DNA of 64,000 nt from Phycisphaerales bacterium. GTDB lineage: Bacteria; Planctomycetota; Phycisphaerae; Phycisphaerales; UBA1924. Both the position numbers and the translations under genes were made by a program. The notes beneath the pieces were generated by a model. That model had not been told where the DNA came from. It did not search any database and worked only from the letters and a program-made list of their open reading frames with translations. Location: the NCBI GenBank assembly GCA_020847535.1, contig JADLBU010000053.1, positions 58,955 to 122,954 of the forward strand, read 5' to 3'. Shown here piece after piece: positions 42,810 through 51,495 of the stretch (its first letter is position 1; every line of letters starts with the position of its first letter).

Positions 42810-45329
42810 TCAGCAACCATTCTCGAAGGCTCCGACGTAGGCGATGAAGTCGTCGAGATCGACGAATCCGGATTCATCGAAGTCGGCGCTGTCCTCTCCC
42901 AATTCGAAGAGCTTCACGAAGAGGACGAAGTCGTCGAAGTCTACGAAGCAGGATTCATCGATATCCGCGGGGCAGAACTCGATGGTCACGCGGGTGAGGT
43001 CAACACCGGTGTTGTTGGCGGTGCTGCTGTCGTTGGTGACGGTGGCGATCGCGCCGATGTAGTAGAGTCCCTCGGTTGTGATGCATGGGGCGCTGAGGAT
43101 GTGGTTGGTCGTACGCGAGGCTCCCGCCGCCAGAGACCCGTAGTTCCTGGTCTCGATGTAGATGTCGCCCGTCGAGATCGTGGCGTTGGTTGATGCGTAA
43201 AAATCAATCGAGTAGGCGCCGGTCGCGGATGTGCCGATGTTCTGCACCTCAATCGAGGTCGTCATGTTGTCACCTGGGCGGTAGGTTCCGCTGGTGACAT
43301 CGACGGTGATGATGTCCAGGTTGGGGGCCTGGACCGTGAGGTTGACTTCGCGGTTGAATGAAGCCCCGCCGTTGAAGCAGTCGCTGAAGGTCACCGTGTC
43401 GGTGTAGTTGCCCGCGGCGAGCAGGTTGGCGGCGGCGTTGTCGAGGACCAGCGTGACAGTGGCGTCGTCCTGATCCAACCTTTCCTCGTCGGGGGTTGCA
43501 TCCAGCCACGCCGGCAGGCTGGTCACCTGGTAGCGCACGCCGGTCTCACCGGTGTGGGTCAGTGTGTAGACGCGGGAGGTTGTGCCCGAGAATGACCCGC
43601 GCACGCCGGAGATGTTCCAGTCGGTCGCGGGCGTGACGTTGCTGAGATCTCCCTGGGTGAAGACGCTGGTGGCGCCGATGTGGGTGCTCCAGCTGTTGGC
43701 TTCGCCGTACTCCCCGATGAACCACATCTTGGCAGGCCGGCCGGGCACCGAGAAATTCTCGTTGTAGTCGGCCCAATCGAGCTGACCGCCGAAGTAGTCG
43801 CCCCAACGGAAGCCGTTGTAGTTGCCATCGCCGGTGCGGAGGAGCGAGGATGCGCTCGAGAACACGCCCTTGTTGTAATCAACGTAGCGGGCCTCCGGCT
43901 CGACGGTCGAGTTGTCCGTCCGCGTGAACGTCCAGACGGCGCTGCCGCTGTAGTCGGCCACAACCGACGGGAACCAGTAGAACTGGTCAGTGGCGCCGAA
44001 TTGTGCCTCCCATTCCAGGGCGTTGTTCACCGGGTCGATCTTGAACAGGTGGCACCGGGTCGTCGTGCCGTTTTGGAATCCGGTCGTCAGGCCCGTAAAG
44101 AGCTCGATGCCGTTGTTCCCGAGTGTGTCGGCCGTGGCGACTGCGATCATCAGGCGGCAGTCGATCGTGTCCAGCGTCAGCCCGTTGGGCTGCACGGCGT
44201 TGGGAGGGCTTGTGTAGCTGGCGACGTTGATGTCCGCCGCGGTCAGGTTCGAGCCGGTGAATGCGGTGCGGATCTTGCGCAGCGTGAGCCGGCTGCCGCC
44301 GCCGCCGCGGGCGTTGATGTACAGGGCGTCGATGTTGTTGCCGCCCTCGGACCAGCTCCACTGCATCTTCACCGAACGGGGAGTCGAGGTGGCGCTGCCG
44401 TCGGGGTTCGTAAGATTGGAGTACCCGTAGAACGTCGTGGTGTCCGCGGCATACAGCGTTGCCTTGTCGCAGAACCGGATGCGGCCCCAGCGGAAGCCGC
44501 CGCTCCAGCGGAACTGGTTGCCCGAGAACGTGATCGCGGTGTTGCTGTACCCCAGGTCGTAGTAGTCGGCCCAGCTCTCGTCGGCCGTTCCGTCGTCCTG
44601 CACCATCGGCACGTCGTACCAGTACGCCCCCGCGCCCGAGAGCCCGAACGGAGTGCTGCCGCTGGTCACGGCGATAATCATCGTCGACTCTTCCGTCGAC
44701 TCGCGCTTCTTGTGCCACAGCATCACCCAGCGGTTGTTCCACGGGTCATAGATGACCTTGGGGTCAAAGAGCAGGTACGCCGTCGAGTAGCCGAAGTAGT
44801 CTTCCGCATCGATCGAGAAGAGCGCCTGGCCGCAGATGTCGTATACGGCGAAGTCGTCGTTGTTGACGGCGACGATGTACGTCCCGTTGGTCGCCAGATC
44901 GGGATCAGGGGGAGTCAGGTCGTTGGGACCCATCGAGTCGAAGTTCTGAAAGAGCGGCTGTGACCGGGTCGAGTTGTTCCCCTTGTCATTCGACGGCAGG
45001 AGGATGTGTGATGCCGGGTCGTTCACGAACACCGGGATGTCCGTGCGCCGGTGATCGATCCGGATGGGCCGCACCGGCCGCGGCGTCTTCTGCGAGGCAT
45101 CAAGGCAGATCCCCGTGTCGGGCACCACGAATTGGGGCTTTACGATGTCCACCTCGACACCCGGCTGTGCCGGGCCGTGGGGGCGTGCAATCGGCGGTGG
45201 GTTGCCTCCCGGCGCGGGGCCCCCGGTTGAAACGACCTGCGCGCCGGCGACCCCGCAAACCAGCGATCCCAGGATCGCGGTCGCGGCCACTCGCCAGCCA
45301 TTCATCGACAATTTCCCTCGCGTATTCAT
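42810..45329 (-). CDS. Large secreted protein with Gly-Cys dockerin tail
   Basis: An 839-residue product. The start at 45329 is preferred because AAGGAG lies seven to eight bases before it. The signal peptide is AATAILGSLVCGVAGAQ. The body begins with a Pro-rich linker and continues as a long beta-rich region (PDLATNGTYIVAVNNDDFAV, DPKVIYDPWNNRWVMLWHKK), probably a propeller, then Ig-like segments (NLDIITVDVTSGTYRPGD, a CARDB-like domain). The C-terminus contains CPADIDESCFVDFDDFVLFV and SADFDESGFVDLDDFIAYVG, two calcium loops, ending FENGC. It is therefore another member of the Gly-Cys secretome. A strong terminator follows. Role unknown, likely cell surface or extracellular. Confidence 0.82.
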   Translation of the reverse strand: MNTRGKLSMNGWRVAATAILGSLVCGVAGAQVVSTGGPAPGGNPPPIARPHGPAQPGVEVDIVKPQFVVPDTGICLDASQKTPRPVRPIRIDHRRTDIPVFVNDPASHILLPSNDKGNNSTRSQPLFQNFDSMGPNDLTPPDPDLATNGTYIVAVNNDDFAVYDICGQALFSIDAEDYFGYSTAYLLFDPKVIYDPWNNRWVMLWHKKRESTEESTMIIAVTSGSTPFGLSGAGAYWYDVPMVQDDGTADESWADYYDLGYSNTAITFSGNQFRWSGGFRWGRIRFCDKATLYAADTTTFYGYSNLTNPDGSATSTPRSVKMQWSWSEGGNNIDALYINARGGGGSRLTLRKIRTAFTGSNLTAADINVASYTSPPNAVQPNGLTLDTIDCRLMIAVATADTLGNNGIELFTGLTTGFQNGTTTRCHLFKIDPVNNALEWEAQFGATDQFYWFPSVVADYSGSAVWTFTRTDNSTVEPEARYVDYNKGVFSSASSLLRTGDGNYNGFRWGDYFGGQLDWADYNENFSVPGRPAKMWFIGEYGEANSWSTHIGATSVFTQGDLSNVTPATDWNISGVRGSFSGTTSRVYTLTHTGETGVRYQVTSLPAWLDATPDEERLDQDDATVTLVLDNAAANLLAAGNYTDTVTFSDCFNGGASFNREVNLTVQAPNLDIITVDVTSGTYRPGDNMTTSIEVQNIGTSATGAYSIDFYASTNATISTGDIYIETRNYGSLAAGASRTTNHILSAPCITTEGLYYIGAIATVTNDSSTANNTGVDLTRVTIEFCPADIDESCFVDFDDFVLFVKLFELGEDSADFDESGFVDLDDFIAYVGAFENGC

Positions 45330-45705
45330 CGCGTGGCTCCTTCTCGTCATGGACTTGCCGCAGCGACAACCCCTGAGCCGTTATGCGGCACTTCATCCTG
45401 AAAGCGTGAACTATGCACAAACCGGCAAAGGATTTTGGGCCGGCATCAAAGAAGAACTCTCAAAAACCCCCGATCACCCGCCCGCAACACAAGCCATGCA
45501 ACCCGCATGACCCCCATTTCAAGGGCCTAGCCCCATCACCTGAGGAGTTTACCTGATCGCGGCCGATTTCGCAATACCAGTTTTTGGGTTGTCGCGAGCG
45601 AATCTCGCCGGGCTATCGAGCGCCCGCTCCGGGGATCGAGATCCCGTTTCGAGAGATCCGGACATCCTGCAACGGCTCATCTGCTTTCCCAGTAACGTGT
45701 TTGGA
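45330..45705. other. Intergenic stretch between divergent genes
   Basis: No coding frame that I believe. It must contain the promoters of the large Gly-Cys protein gene and the zinc-ribbon membrane genes. Visible features are A/C-rich DNA around 45410-45510 and no clear hairpin or repeat. Confidence 0.35.
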
Positions 45706-46437
45706 ATGCCTCGCTCTCGAGCGTGCCCAGCTTGCGGGCACGATACCGCCGGCACACCCCCTCGAATCGAGCCGCACTACGGCTGGACCATTGTCGACTG
45801 CGCCGGCTGCGGGCGGGCGATCCAGACATCACGCCGCCCCGCATTCGTGGACTGGTGGCGATCGGTTCGACGCTGGCGCGATGCCCTCATTGTGCTGGTT
45901 CTCCAGCTCAACGCGACCTGCTTCAGCATTTTCATGATCGCCGCCGCCAGCCTGGGGCTTCACCGGAGCCTCGCCAGCTACAGCGCCGATCCTTACACAT
46001 TGTTCATGCTCGCCGGCACTTCGGCGGACCCTGCCAAGGGCGCTTCATTCCTCCGCCGCGTCAGCACCTGGCCCGAGAGCGGCCATTTCCCGATCCTGAT
46101 GAGCCTGGTGGGAATGAGCGGCTTCGCCGGCATCTGGATCGGGGCCATGCTCCGTCATTGCCGGCCGGGTCGCGCATGGGCGGTGATTTCCCTGCTCGCG
46201 CTGCTCGCCACGCAGGGGGTAGCCCTGGTTCGCTGGGTGTTCGATGTGAGCGTCCGGCCCGCGGGTGCGCCCCCTTGGGCCGATGCCTTCGGGTCTGGTG
46301 TGATTGCCGCCGCGGCATCGGTCTTGGTCGCGCTGGCGATCCCGGTCGGCATCGGGGCCGGCCTGGTGCTCCGGGAAGGCCGCAAGCTGGTCTTTCAGAC
46401 GCTCGTGCGACGAGCCAGGCGGAGGCGATTGCGATGA
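45706..46437 (+). CDS. Zinc-ribbon membrane protein (first of a pair)
   Basis: A 243-residue product from ATG 45706, chosen because the zinc-ribbon starts there; an upstream in-frame ATG at 45589 has a leader without coding character. The N-terminus has a zinc ribbon CPACG...CAGCG. Four hydrophobic segments follow (near residues 65-85, 130-155, 160-180, 200-225). The C-terminus is very basic (RRARRRRLR). The stop overlaps the start of the next gene (ATGA), which encodes a similarly built protein. Function unknown; a membrane sensor or scaffold is possible. Confidence 0.65.
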   Translation: MPRSRACPACGHDTAGTPPRIEPHYGWTIVDCAGCGRAIQTSRRPAFVDWWRSVRRWRDALIVLVLQLNATCFSIFMIAAASLGLHRSLASYSADPYTLFMLAGTSADPAKGASFLRRVSTWPESGHFPILMSLVGMSGFAGIWIGAMLRHCRPGRAWAVISLLALLATQGVALVRWVFDVSVRPAGAPPWADAFGSGVIAAAASVLVALAIPVGIGAGLVLREGRKLVFQTLVRRARRRRLR

Positions 46438-47408
46438 CTACCCAAGTTCCCGCGGAAGCAGCCACGCAGCAGTCGTCGCCGGCCCTTGACGCCGCTGCGC
46501 ACCCGGGGGCTCCTGTCACTCGCATCGTCGCCGAGCTCAGCGGAGACCGCTTGTGCGCTGCCTGCGGCTTTAACCTCCACGGCCAGCAGATCGTGCGCGA
46601 ACCGCACTACAACCTGCTCATGGTCCGCTGTCCGGAGTGCGCCACCGCCGCGGCTCTCCAGGAGTATCCATCACTTGGACGCTGGGCCAATCGACTCTCG
46701 TTCATCGCCGCGGCGATCTTCCTCCTCGGATCGATCGTCGCGCTGATCGCCACCTGCGCGGCGTTCGCCGCGATCAGCGATGAGTTCGGGCGGGATGATT
46801 GCCGCCCGCTGGCGCGGCACATCGCCACACTGCACAAGGCGTATCAGGATTCCAAGAAGGCCGCCGGCACGACCGCCGTGGTATCCAATCCCTTCGGGGC
46901 GCAACTCTCGGGATGGGAGTACGACTTCATCGACATGCCCTGGTGGAACAGCCAGGATCGGCAGAAGATCATCGCCGAGATCCCCAAACCCTGGCTCAAG
47001 CCGGACAAGCCTCACGTGCTCCAGCAGATCGCGATCAGCCTGATGGGATTTGGAGCCGGGATGTTCTGGGCCGTGGTTCTCAGCGCCGTTCGACGGCGCC
47101 GGTTGTGGATCTTCGCGATCTCCGTAGGGCTGGGCGCATCACTGATCTTGTATTCGTTCGACGGCGGGCGTTACAACGTGGGGCTGACTTCGGTGATGGC
47201 GATGGAGCTGGCGCGGGGAGAACTGGCCGAGGCTCCCATCTGGTTCATGCTGGGCCAACTGCTCATCGCGATGTACCTCGGCCTGCTGATCGGCCGCAGC
47301 GTGGCGCGCGGAATCGTCCGTGTGCTGCTGCAGCCGCGCTATCGCAGCCTCTTCGGGTTCCTCTGGACTTCCGATCGCCTGCCGATGCCGCGGACTCGTG
47401 CGGGCTGA
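46434..47408 (+). CDS. Zinc-ribbon membrane protein (second of a pair)
   Basis: A 324-residue product whose start is set by the ATGA overlap. After a disordered leader of about 40 residues it has a zinc ribbon CAACG...CPECA (residues about 42-65) and four to five membrane segments (for example FIAAAIFLLGSIVALIATCA and IAISLMGFGAGMFWAVVLSA). A hydrophilic loop of about 90 residues contains WEYDFIDMPWWNSQDRQK. It shares the domain order with the first gene of the pair but not close sequence. Tail-to-tail with the cyclophilin gene, five-base gap. Role unknown. Confidence 0.65.
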   Translation: MTTQVPAEAATQQSSPALDAAAHPGAPVTRIVAELSGDRLCAACGFNLHGQQIVREPHYNLLMVRCPECATAAALQEYPSLGRWANRLSFIAAAIFLLGSIVALIATCAAFAAISDEFGRDDCRPLARHIATLHKAYQDSKKAAGTTAVVSNPFGAQLSGWEYDFIDMPWWNSQDRQKIIAEIPKPWLKPDKPHVLQQIAISLMGFGAGMFWAVVLSAVRRRRLWIFAISVGLGASLILYSFDGGRYNVGLTSVMAMELARGELAEAPIWFMLGQLLIAMYLGLLIGRSVARGIVRVLLQPRYRSLFGFLWTSDRLPMPRTRAG

Positions 47409-47413
47409 GCGGG

Positions 47414-48427
47414 TTACCGCTTGGTCGCATCGGGCGCGGCCTGCGGACGAAGCAGCGGCTTGGGTCCGACACCATAGGGCGAGGCATCAACCAGCCGCAC
47501 GTTCTTGACCTTCGGCGGCGGATCGGTCGTCGGTCGTCCCTCGGCATCCACTGATGTCGCCGTCAGAGCGGTGATCGCATCGGTCCCGGAGATTGCCTGC
47601 GCGAAGGAGCAGTACTCTCCATCCAGCGCCTGTGTGCCTTCACGACTGAGGCAGATGAACACCTGCGAGCCGTTGGTGTTGGGCTGCGGTGCGCGCGCCA
47701 TCGAGAGCACGCCGTACGTGTGGGGAAGGGTGGATCGTTCCAGATCGATCGAATACCCCGGAGAGCCGCTGCCGGTCCCGGTGGGATCCCCGAACTGGAT
47801 CACAAACGGTGCGCCGTCGGGGCGACGGGGGACGATGCGATGGATCAGGATGTCGGTATAGAACCCGCTCTCGGCAAGGTGGAGGAAGTTGAAGACCGTG
47901 TTGGGCGCGACTTCGGGCCGCATGACAAACTGGATGTCCCCGGCGGTCGTCTCGACCACGGCGACACGGTCGATGTACGCCCGGTAACCCGAGAAGGCCC
48001 GTTCCGCGGGGGGCAGCCACTGCACCTTGGTTACCTCGGGCCGGAGTTCGGCGATCCTGGGGCCGTCCATGGGCTGCAGGACCACCGCAGCGCCGACGCG
48101 ATCCTCTCCGGCAGCCAGCTGGGCGTATACAAGCGGGTGGGTCGAATCCTCCCACAGGCTCGGGAAGATGGATGCGAGATTGATCGGGCCTTCCTTCACC
48201 GGAGCGCTCTTGACGACCTCGGCGGTTCCGGCCGCGAGCAGTTGGATCGAGAGCTCTCCCTGCGCGCCATCCGGGCGCACGACGGACATGGGGATCGGGC
48301 GGTTCACGCCGTTGTAGAGGCGATCTGGCTTGAGCTGAGCGAGAGCGGTCGATCCGAGGCACGCGATGAGTGCCGCAGAGGGAATGCCGCACGAAGCGAT
48401 ACGCCGAGTCGTGAATCGGGTGGTCAT
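47414..48427 (-). CDS. Secreted cyclophilin-type peptidyl-prolyl isomerase
   Basis: A 337-residue product from ATG 48427 with signal peptide ending CLGSTALAQ. The N-terminal 150 residues form an extra domain of unknown function. The C-terminal half is a cyclophilin: VVETTAGDIQFVMRPEVAPN, TVFNFLHLAESGFYTDILIH, HRIVPRRPDG with the catalytic arginine, FVIQFGDPTGTGSGSPGYSI, and LSMARAPQPNTNGSQVFICL. This places it in the PPIase family that assists folding of exported proteins. The gene is alone, tail-to-tail with the zinc-ribbon pair. Confidence 0.87.
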   Translation of the reverse strand: MTTRFTTRRIASCGIPSAALIACLGSTALAQLKPDRLYNGVNRPIPMSVVRPDGAQGELSIQLLAAGTAEVVKSAPVKEGPINLASIFPSLWEDSTHPLVYAQLAAGEDRVGAAVVLQPMDGPRIAELRPEVTKVQWLPPAERAFSGYRAYIDRVAVVETTAGDIQFVMRPEVAPNTVFNFLHLAESGFYTDILIHRIVPRRPDGAPFVIQFGDPTGTGSGSPGYSIDLERSTLPHTYGVLSMARAPQPNTNGSQVFICLSREGTQALDGEYCSFAQAISGTDAITALTATSVDAEGRPTTDPPPKVKNVRLVDASPYGVGPKPLLRPQAAPDATKR

Positions 48428-48502
48428 GTCAGATGATATGGGCACACCGCAATCGAGTGCCCGGGCACGAATCACCACCGAGGATCGCCGCGGGGGATCT
48501 CA

Positions 48503-48533
48503 AAAAACAAACCGGCCCGCGCTGGCGGGCCGG
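48503..48533 (-). terminator. Terminator of the pilin-like gene
   Basis: CCGGCCCGC / GCGGGCCGG, 9-base perfect arms with a 4-base loop (48512-48533), followed on the minus strand by TTTGTTTTTTG, 24 bases after the stop. Confidence 0.9.
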
Positions 48534-48557
48534 CATTGAAGTGCGTTGACTCAACAA

Positions 48558-49355
48558 TCACTCGCTCGTGTTGCTGGACCGGGCATCGTCAATCCAATCC
48601 CAGGCGTTGTTGGTGTTGCTGCCGTCATTCTCATCCTCATCGTCGGGCAGGAAGCTGCCCAGCACGCCGCCCGGATCGCTGATCCACTCGATGCCCAGGT
48701 CGACCCGCAGCACGTTTACACCAATGCGGTGGTTGTAGTCGGGCTTGGACCTCATCCCGTCAACGGCCAGAGCGGTGTTGATCGGCTCGATCTGAAAGAG
48801 CTTGGGCGAGGGAGACTGGCCGTTGCCCATGCCCCGGTACTGATAGTTGGAGACGATTTCGCCCTTGCTGGCGCCCCACAGGTTGAGATACCGCGATTGG
48901 GGATGGTTGCCGCGGTGTGAAGGGCAGTAGAAGTTCGTGCCCGGGGCCAGGTGCCCCGCGAAGAAGAGCCGGCCCAGGCCATCCCACAGGATGCCGTCCT
49001 TGTATGCCAGGTTGCGATCTGCCACCCGGACGATCAGCATCTGCTCCGGAGAGCCTGTCGGGTTGTTGCTGCGTCCACCCCAGCCCGAGGGAAGGAAGCC
49101 GGTGGGGGGGATCCGGTCCTTGTTCGCTTCGGCATAGGACGAGATGCCAAAGCCGAGCTGCCGGAGATTCTGCGCGCAGGCGACGCGTCGAGCCGCTTCG
49201 TGGGCTTTGTTCAGCCCTGGCACGAGGAGGCCCAGGAGAACCGCGATCACCGCGATCGACACGAGAACTTCAATAAGGGTGAAGCCGGCGCGCACCACTC
49301 GTGGATCGCGCAGAGACGACCAAGGAAAGGTTCGGGAGCAAGCACGTCTCTCCAT
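48558..49355 (-). CDS. DUF1559-type, type II secretion pilin-like protein
   Basis: The product is about 265 residues if it starts at ATG 49355. In-frame ATGs at 49451 and 49643 would add leader residues; none has a good ribosome site. The N-terminal methylation motif is AGFTLIEVLVSIAVIAVLLG, as in type IV pilins and pseudopilins, followed by KAHEAARRVACAQNLRQLG. The rest is a beta-rich domain with YCPSHRGNHPQSRYLNLWG, similar to DUF1559 proteins that are abundant in planctomycetes. It ends in acidic DDEDENDGSNTNNAWDW. Placed divergently to the ECF sigma gene. Confidence 0.82.
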   Translation of the reverse strand: MERRACSRTFPWSSLRDPRVVRAGFTLIEVLVSIAVIAVLLGLLVPGLNKAHEAARRVACAQNLRQLGFGISSYAEANKDRIPPTGFLPSGWGGRSNNPTGSPEQMLIVRVADRNLAYKDGILWDGLGRLFFAGHLAPGTNFYCPSHRGNHPQSRYLNLWGASKGEIVSNYQYRGMGNGQSPSPKLFQIEPINTALAVDGMRSKPDYNHRIGVNVLRVDLGIEWISDPGGVLGSFLPDDEDENDGSNTNNAWDWIDDARSSNTSE

Positions 49356-49669
49356 CCTGGAGCTCGCGAGCCGGCGCCCTTCCGAGATTGAATCAAACTG
49401 GGGAAACACCACGATGTCTCCGGCGGCGGGTTTCGGACCCCGTACCGCCATGTTCAAGATATAGCGACGGATTGCCTGGAACAAGACAGATTTTGGTACG
49501 AATCGAAAGAAAAGCCACGACGGCAGAAAGGAGATACCCGAACAATTACCAGTCGTGACGCTGTGTGATTTTTCGGAAAAGAGGCAAGACGCCGACCAAA
49601 TACTCCTTGCGGGCATCGGCCGATTCTGGGAGGATCCGCCCATACCAGACGGCTGAGAGTAGGGGCAAG
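49356..49669. other. Divergent promoter region of the pilin-like and sigma factor genes
   Basis: This is AT-richer than its surroundings (49455-49590). It holds GGAAC (49478), the core of an ECF -35, but no matching -10 that I trust. No small gene or repeat is visible. The upstream ATGs of the pilin frame fall here. Confidence 0.35.
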
Positions 49670-50248
49670 ATGAGTTCGAACCTGGGTCAAGATGCGCAAG
49701 ACCTTGCGCTCATGAGGCGCGTTGCAGCCAACGACGAGTCGGCTGTGGCGATTCTCTACGACCGGTTCGGATCCCTCGTCTATCGCATGGCATTCCAGGC
49801 CATGCCCTCCCGAGCGGAGGCCGAGGACGCCGTACAGGAGATATTTGTGAGGCTTTGGCGGACGGCGGATCGTTACGATCCGACGCGAGCCGCGTTGGTA
49901 ACTTGGGTGATGTTGATTGCTCGGCGGCATTTCGTGGACAAGCTGCGGCGCAGCAAGGCAAGGGTGAAGGCGACCTCTCTGGAAGGGTCTCCGGCGCCCG
50001 AGTCTGAAACTGTGACGCAGGAAATGGCGCCGAACATTGAAAAGGAAGAGCGGTTGGACTCCTTGCTCAAGAGGATCTCAGGGTTACCCGAACTGCAACA
50101 GACGGTGATTCTGCGCGCCTACCTCGGCGGTCAAACGCTGAGGCAAATTGGTGAGGAGCTCGACACGCCCTTGGGGACGATCAAGTCGGCGTTGAGCCGA
50201 GCCTTGGTCCGATTGCGAGAACGGGGTAGCGAGGAGTTGGCGACATGA
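49670..50248 (+). CDS. ECF-type RNA polymerase sigma-70 factor
   Basis: A 192-residue ECF sigma factor from ATG 49670 (AGGGG eight bases before). Region 2 is LYDRFGSLVYRMAFQAMPSR with EAEDAVQEIFVRLWRTADRY, and region 4 is LPELQQTVILRAYLGGQTLR with IGEELDTPLGTIKSALSRAL, a helix-turn-helix for the -35 element. A linker of about 40 residues joins them. The stop overlaps the following anti-sigma gene by four bases (ATGA), so the two are coupled. It is probably held inactive by that neighbour. Confidence 0.92.
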   Translation: MSSNLGQDAQDLALMRRVAANDESAVAILYDRFGSLVYRMAFQAMPSRAEAEDAVQEIFVRLWRTADRYDPTRAALVTWVMLIARRHFVDKLRRSKARVKATSLEGSPAPESETVTQEMAPNIEKEERLDSLLKRISGLPELQQTVILRAYLGGQTLRQIGEELDTPLGTIKSALSRALVRLRERGSEELAT

Positions 50249-51135
50249 GTACGAGGGAACTGGTTGAGCTGGCACAGCTCGACGCGATGGGCCTCCTCGA
50301 CGAGCAGGAAGCTCTCGAGTTCGAGGCGGCCTTCGCGGCGGCGCCGGCTGAGATTCAAGAACAAATCAGAAAAGAACAGTCGAGGTTGTGCGTCCTTGAG
50401 CCGGTCTTGCCGGAGGTGCAGACTCCGGAGCACCTGCGGGGCAAGGTTCTGTCGGCGGTCCACGAGGCGATTGTCGAATCGATCGTTCGGACACCCGAGG
50501 CGGCCAAGGCCGCGGACCTGTCCGTGATGACCCCGGTGTTTGCGCCGGCGGTCAGGCACGAGGGTGGTCGGGCACTTCCCGGCCTCGAAGAGCGGGCCCG
50601 GAGGCGCGGGCTGCGCTTCTGGCGTATCACCTCTGTGGCCCTGGCGGCCGCGGCGGTGGTTCTGGGCATCACCACCATCCGGCTTCAGAGCCAGTTCTCG
50701 ATCCTGGCCACCGAGAAGCAGGTTGGAAACTCCGTCGGTAATGCCAACCAGCTCTTCGGCAAGAACATCGACACGTTCCTCTTCAGCGAAGGCACTCATC
50801 GGATCGCATTCAGCCCAGCGGCGACCATGCCCGCCGCGGAACAGTGGCAGAAGGTCGATGCGGCCATCTGGCACAACGAGGACTGGGATGAGGCCCGCCT
50901 GCTCTGCAAGAACCTTCCCTCGAACAACGGCGAGCGGTACGAGCTGATCGCCCTGGACGAGGAAGGCGGGAACCTCGGCTCCATCGGAGCCGCCATGCAG
51001 CCGATCAGTGGCGGCGTGGTTTCTTTCGCGATCGCCAAGGACTTTGCCGACAAGGCGACGCGATTGGCCCTGCGGGTCATCAACAACAGCGGCCAGGCGA
51101 CGATCCTGCTTGAGACCGGGCCCCTGGTGGGCTGA
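50245..51135 (+). CDS. Membrane anti-sigma factor, RskA-like
   Basis: A 296-residue single-span membrane protein directly coupled to the sigma gene. The N-terminal cytoplasmic part (VELAQLDAMGLLDEQEALEF) matches the sigma-binding segment of RskA-type anti-sigma factors, though there is no zinc HxxxCxxC motif. One membrane helix lies at about residues 130-150 (ITSVALAAAAVVLGITTI). The outside part ends in an RskA-like beta domain (AIALDEEGGNLGSIGAAMQP is approximated by the ELIALDEEGGNLGS segment, then GQATILLETGPLVG). Regulated proteolysis at the membrane is the expected release route. A terminator follows. Confidence 0.82.
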   Translation: MSTRELVELAQLDAMGLLDEQEALEFEAAFAAAPAEIQEQIRKEQSRLCVLEPVLPEVQTPEHLRGKVLSAVHEAIVESIVRTPEAAKAADLSVMTPVFAPAVRHEGGRALPGLEERARRRGLRFWRITSVALAAAAVVLGITTIRLQSQFSILATEKQVGNSVGNANQLFGKNIDTFLFSEGTHRIAFSPAATMPAAEQWQKVDAAIWHNEDWDEARLLCKNLPSNNGERYELIALDEEGGNLGSIGAAMQPISGGVVSFAIAKDFADKATRLALRVINNSGQATILLETGPLVG

Positions 51136-51172
51136 TTCTGCCCGCTGACCTGTGGATTCGATTTGATCATTG

Positions 51173-51203
51173 CCGGGGCTCCGCAAGGGGCCCCGGTTTT
51201 CTT
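51173..51203 (+). terminator. Terminator of the sigma/anti-sigma operon
   Basis: CCGGGGC / GCCCCGG (7-base arms) with an inner partial pairing, followed by TTTTCTTGC, 38 bases after the stop. Confidence 0.8.
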
Positions 51204-51495
51204 GCGCTCCGTGCCGCGCTTCGGGAGCGGTGGGGGGCGGCGCGCGGGTGGGGGTGGATGTGCGGGCACGGTGCAGAGGAAACATCTGCGGTATCCCAGG
51301 CAAGTTCAGTCCGAGGCGAGGCTCGGCTTTGGCCGAGAAGCGCGCACGGCAAGAGTCGGCGGTGCGCGAGGCCCGACGTGTTTCTCGAACGCTGCGAACG
51401 GGCTGCCGGTGCGATGTAGCGACGAAGCCCGCATGAAGGCAGGATGTACCCGGCGTCATCCCCTGCGGATTCGGCGATCCGCCGGCTCGGGAGCG
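51204..51495. other. Intergenic stretch behind the hybrid kinase
   Basis: Convergent region without a credible gene. A very G-rich segment (51225-51275) carries several GGGG runs. No terminator with a T-run is clear for the kinase. Confidence 0.35.

Noticed and set aside
42844..42970. Near-identical DNA blocks that look like tandem repeats
   Set aside because: They are the two calcium-loop codons of the dockerin-like tail, explained by the protein repeat; the same holds for 55085-55240.
43680..44963. 427-codon plus-strand frame
   Set aside because: Antisense to the large Gly-Cys protein; composition is that of a mirror frame.
49478..49510. GGAAC as an ECF sigma -35 element for autoregulation
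   Set aside because: No convincing -10 element lies at the right distance.
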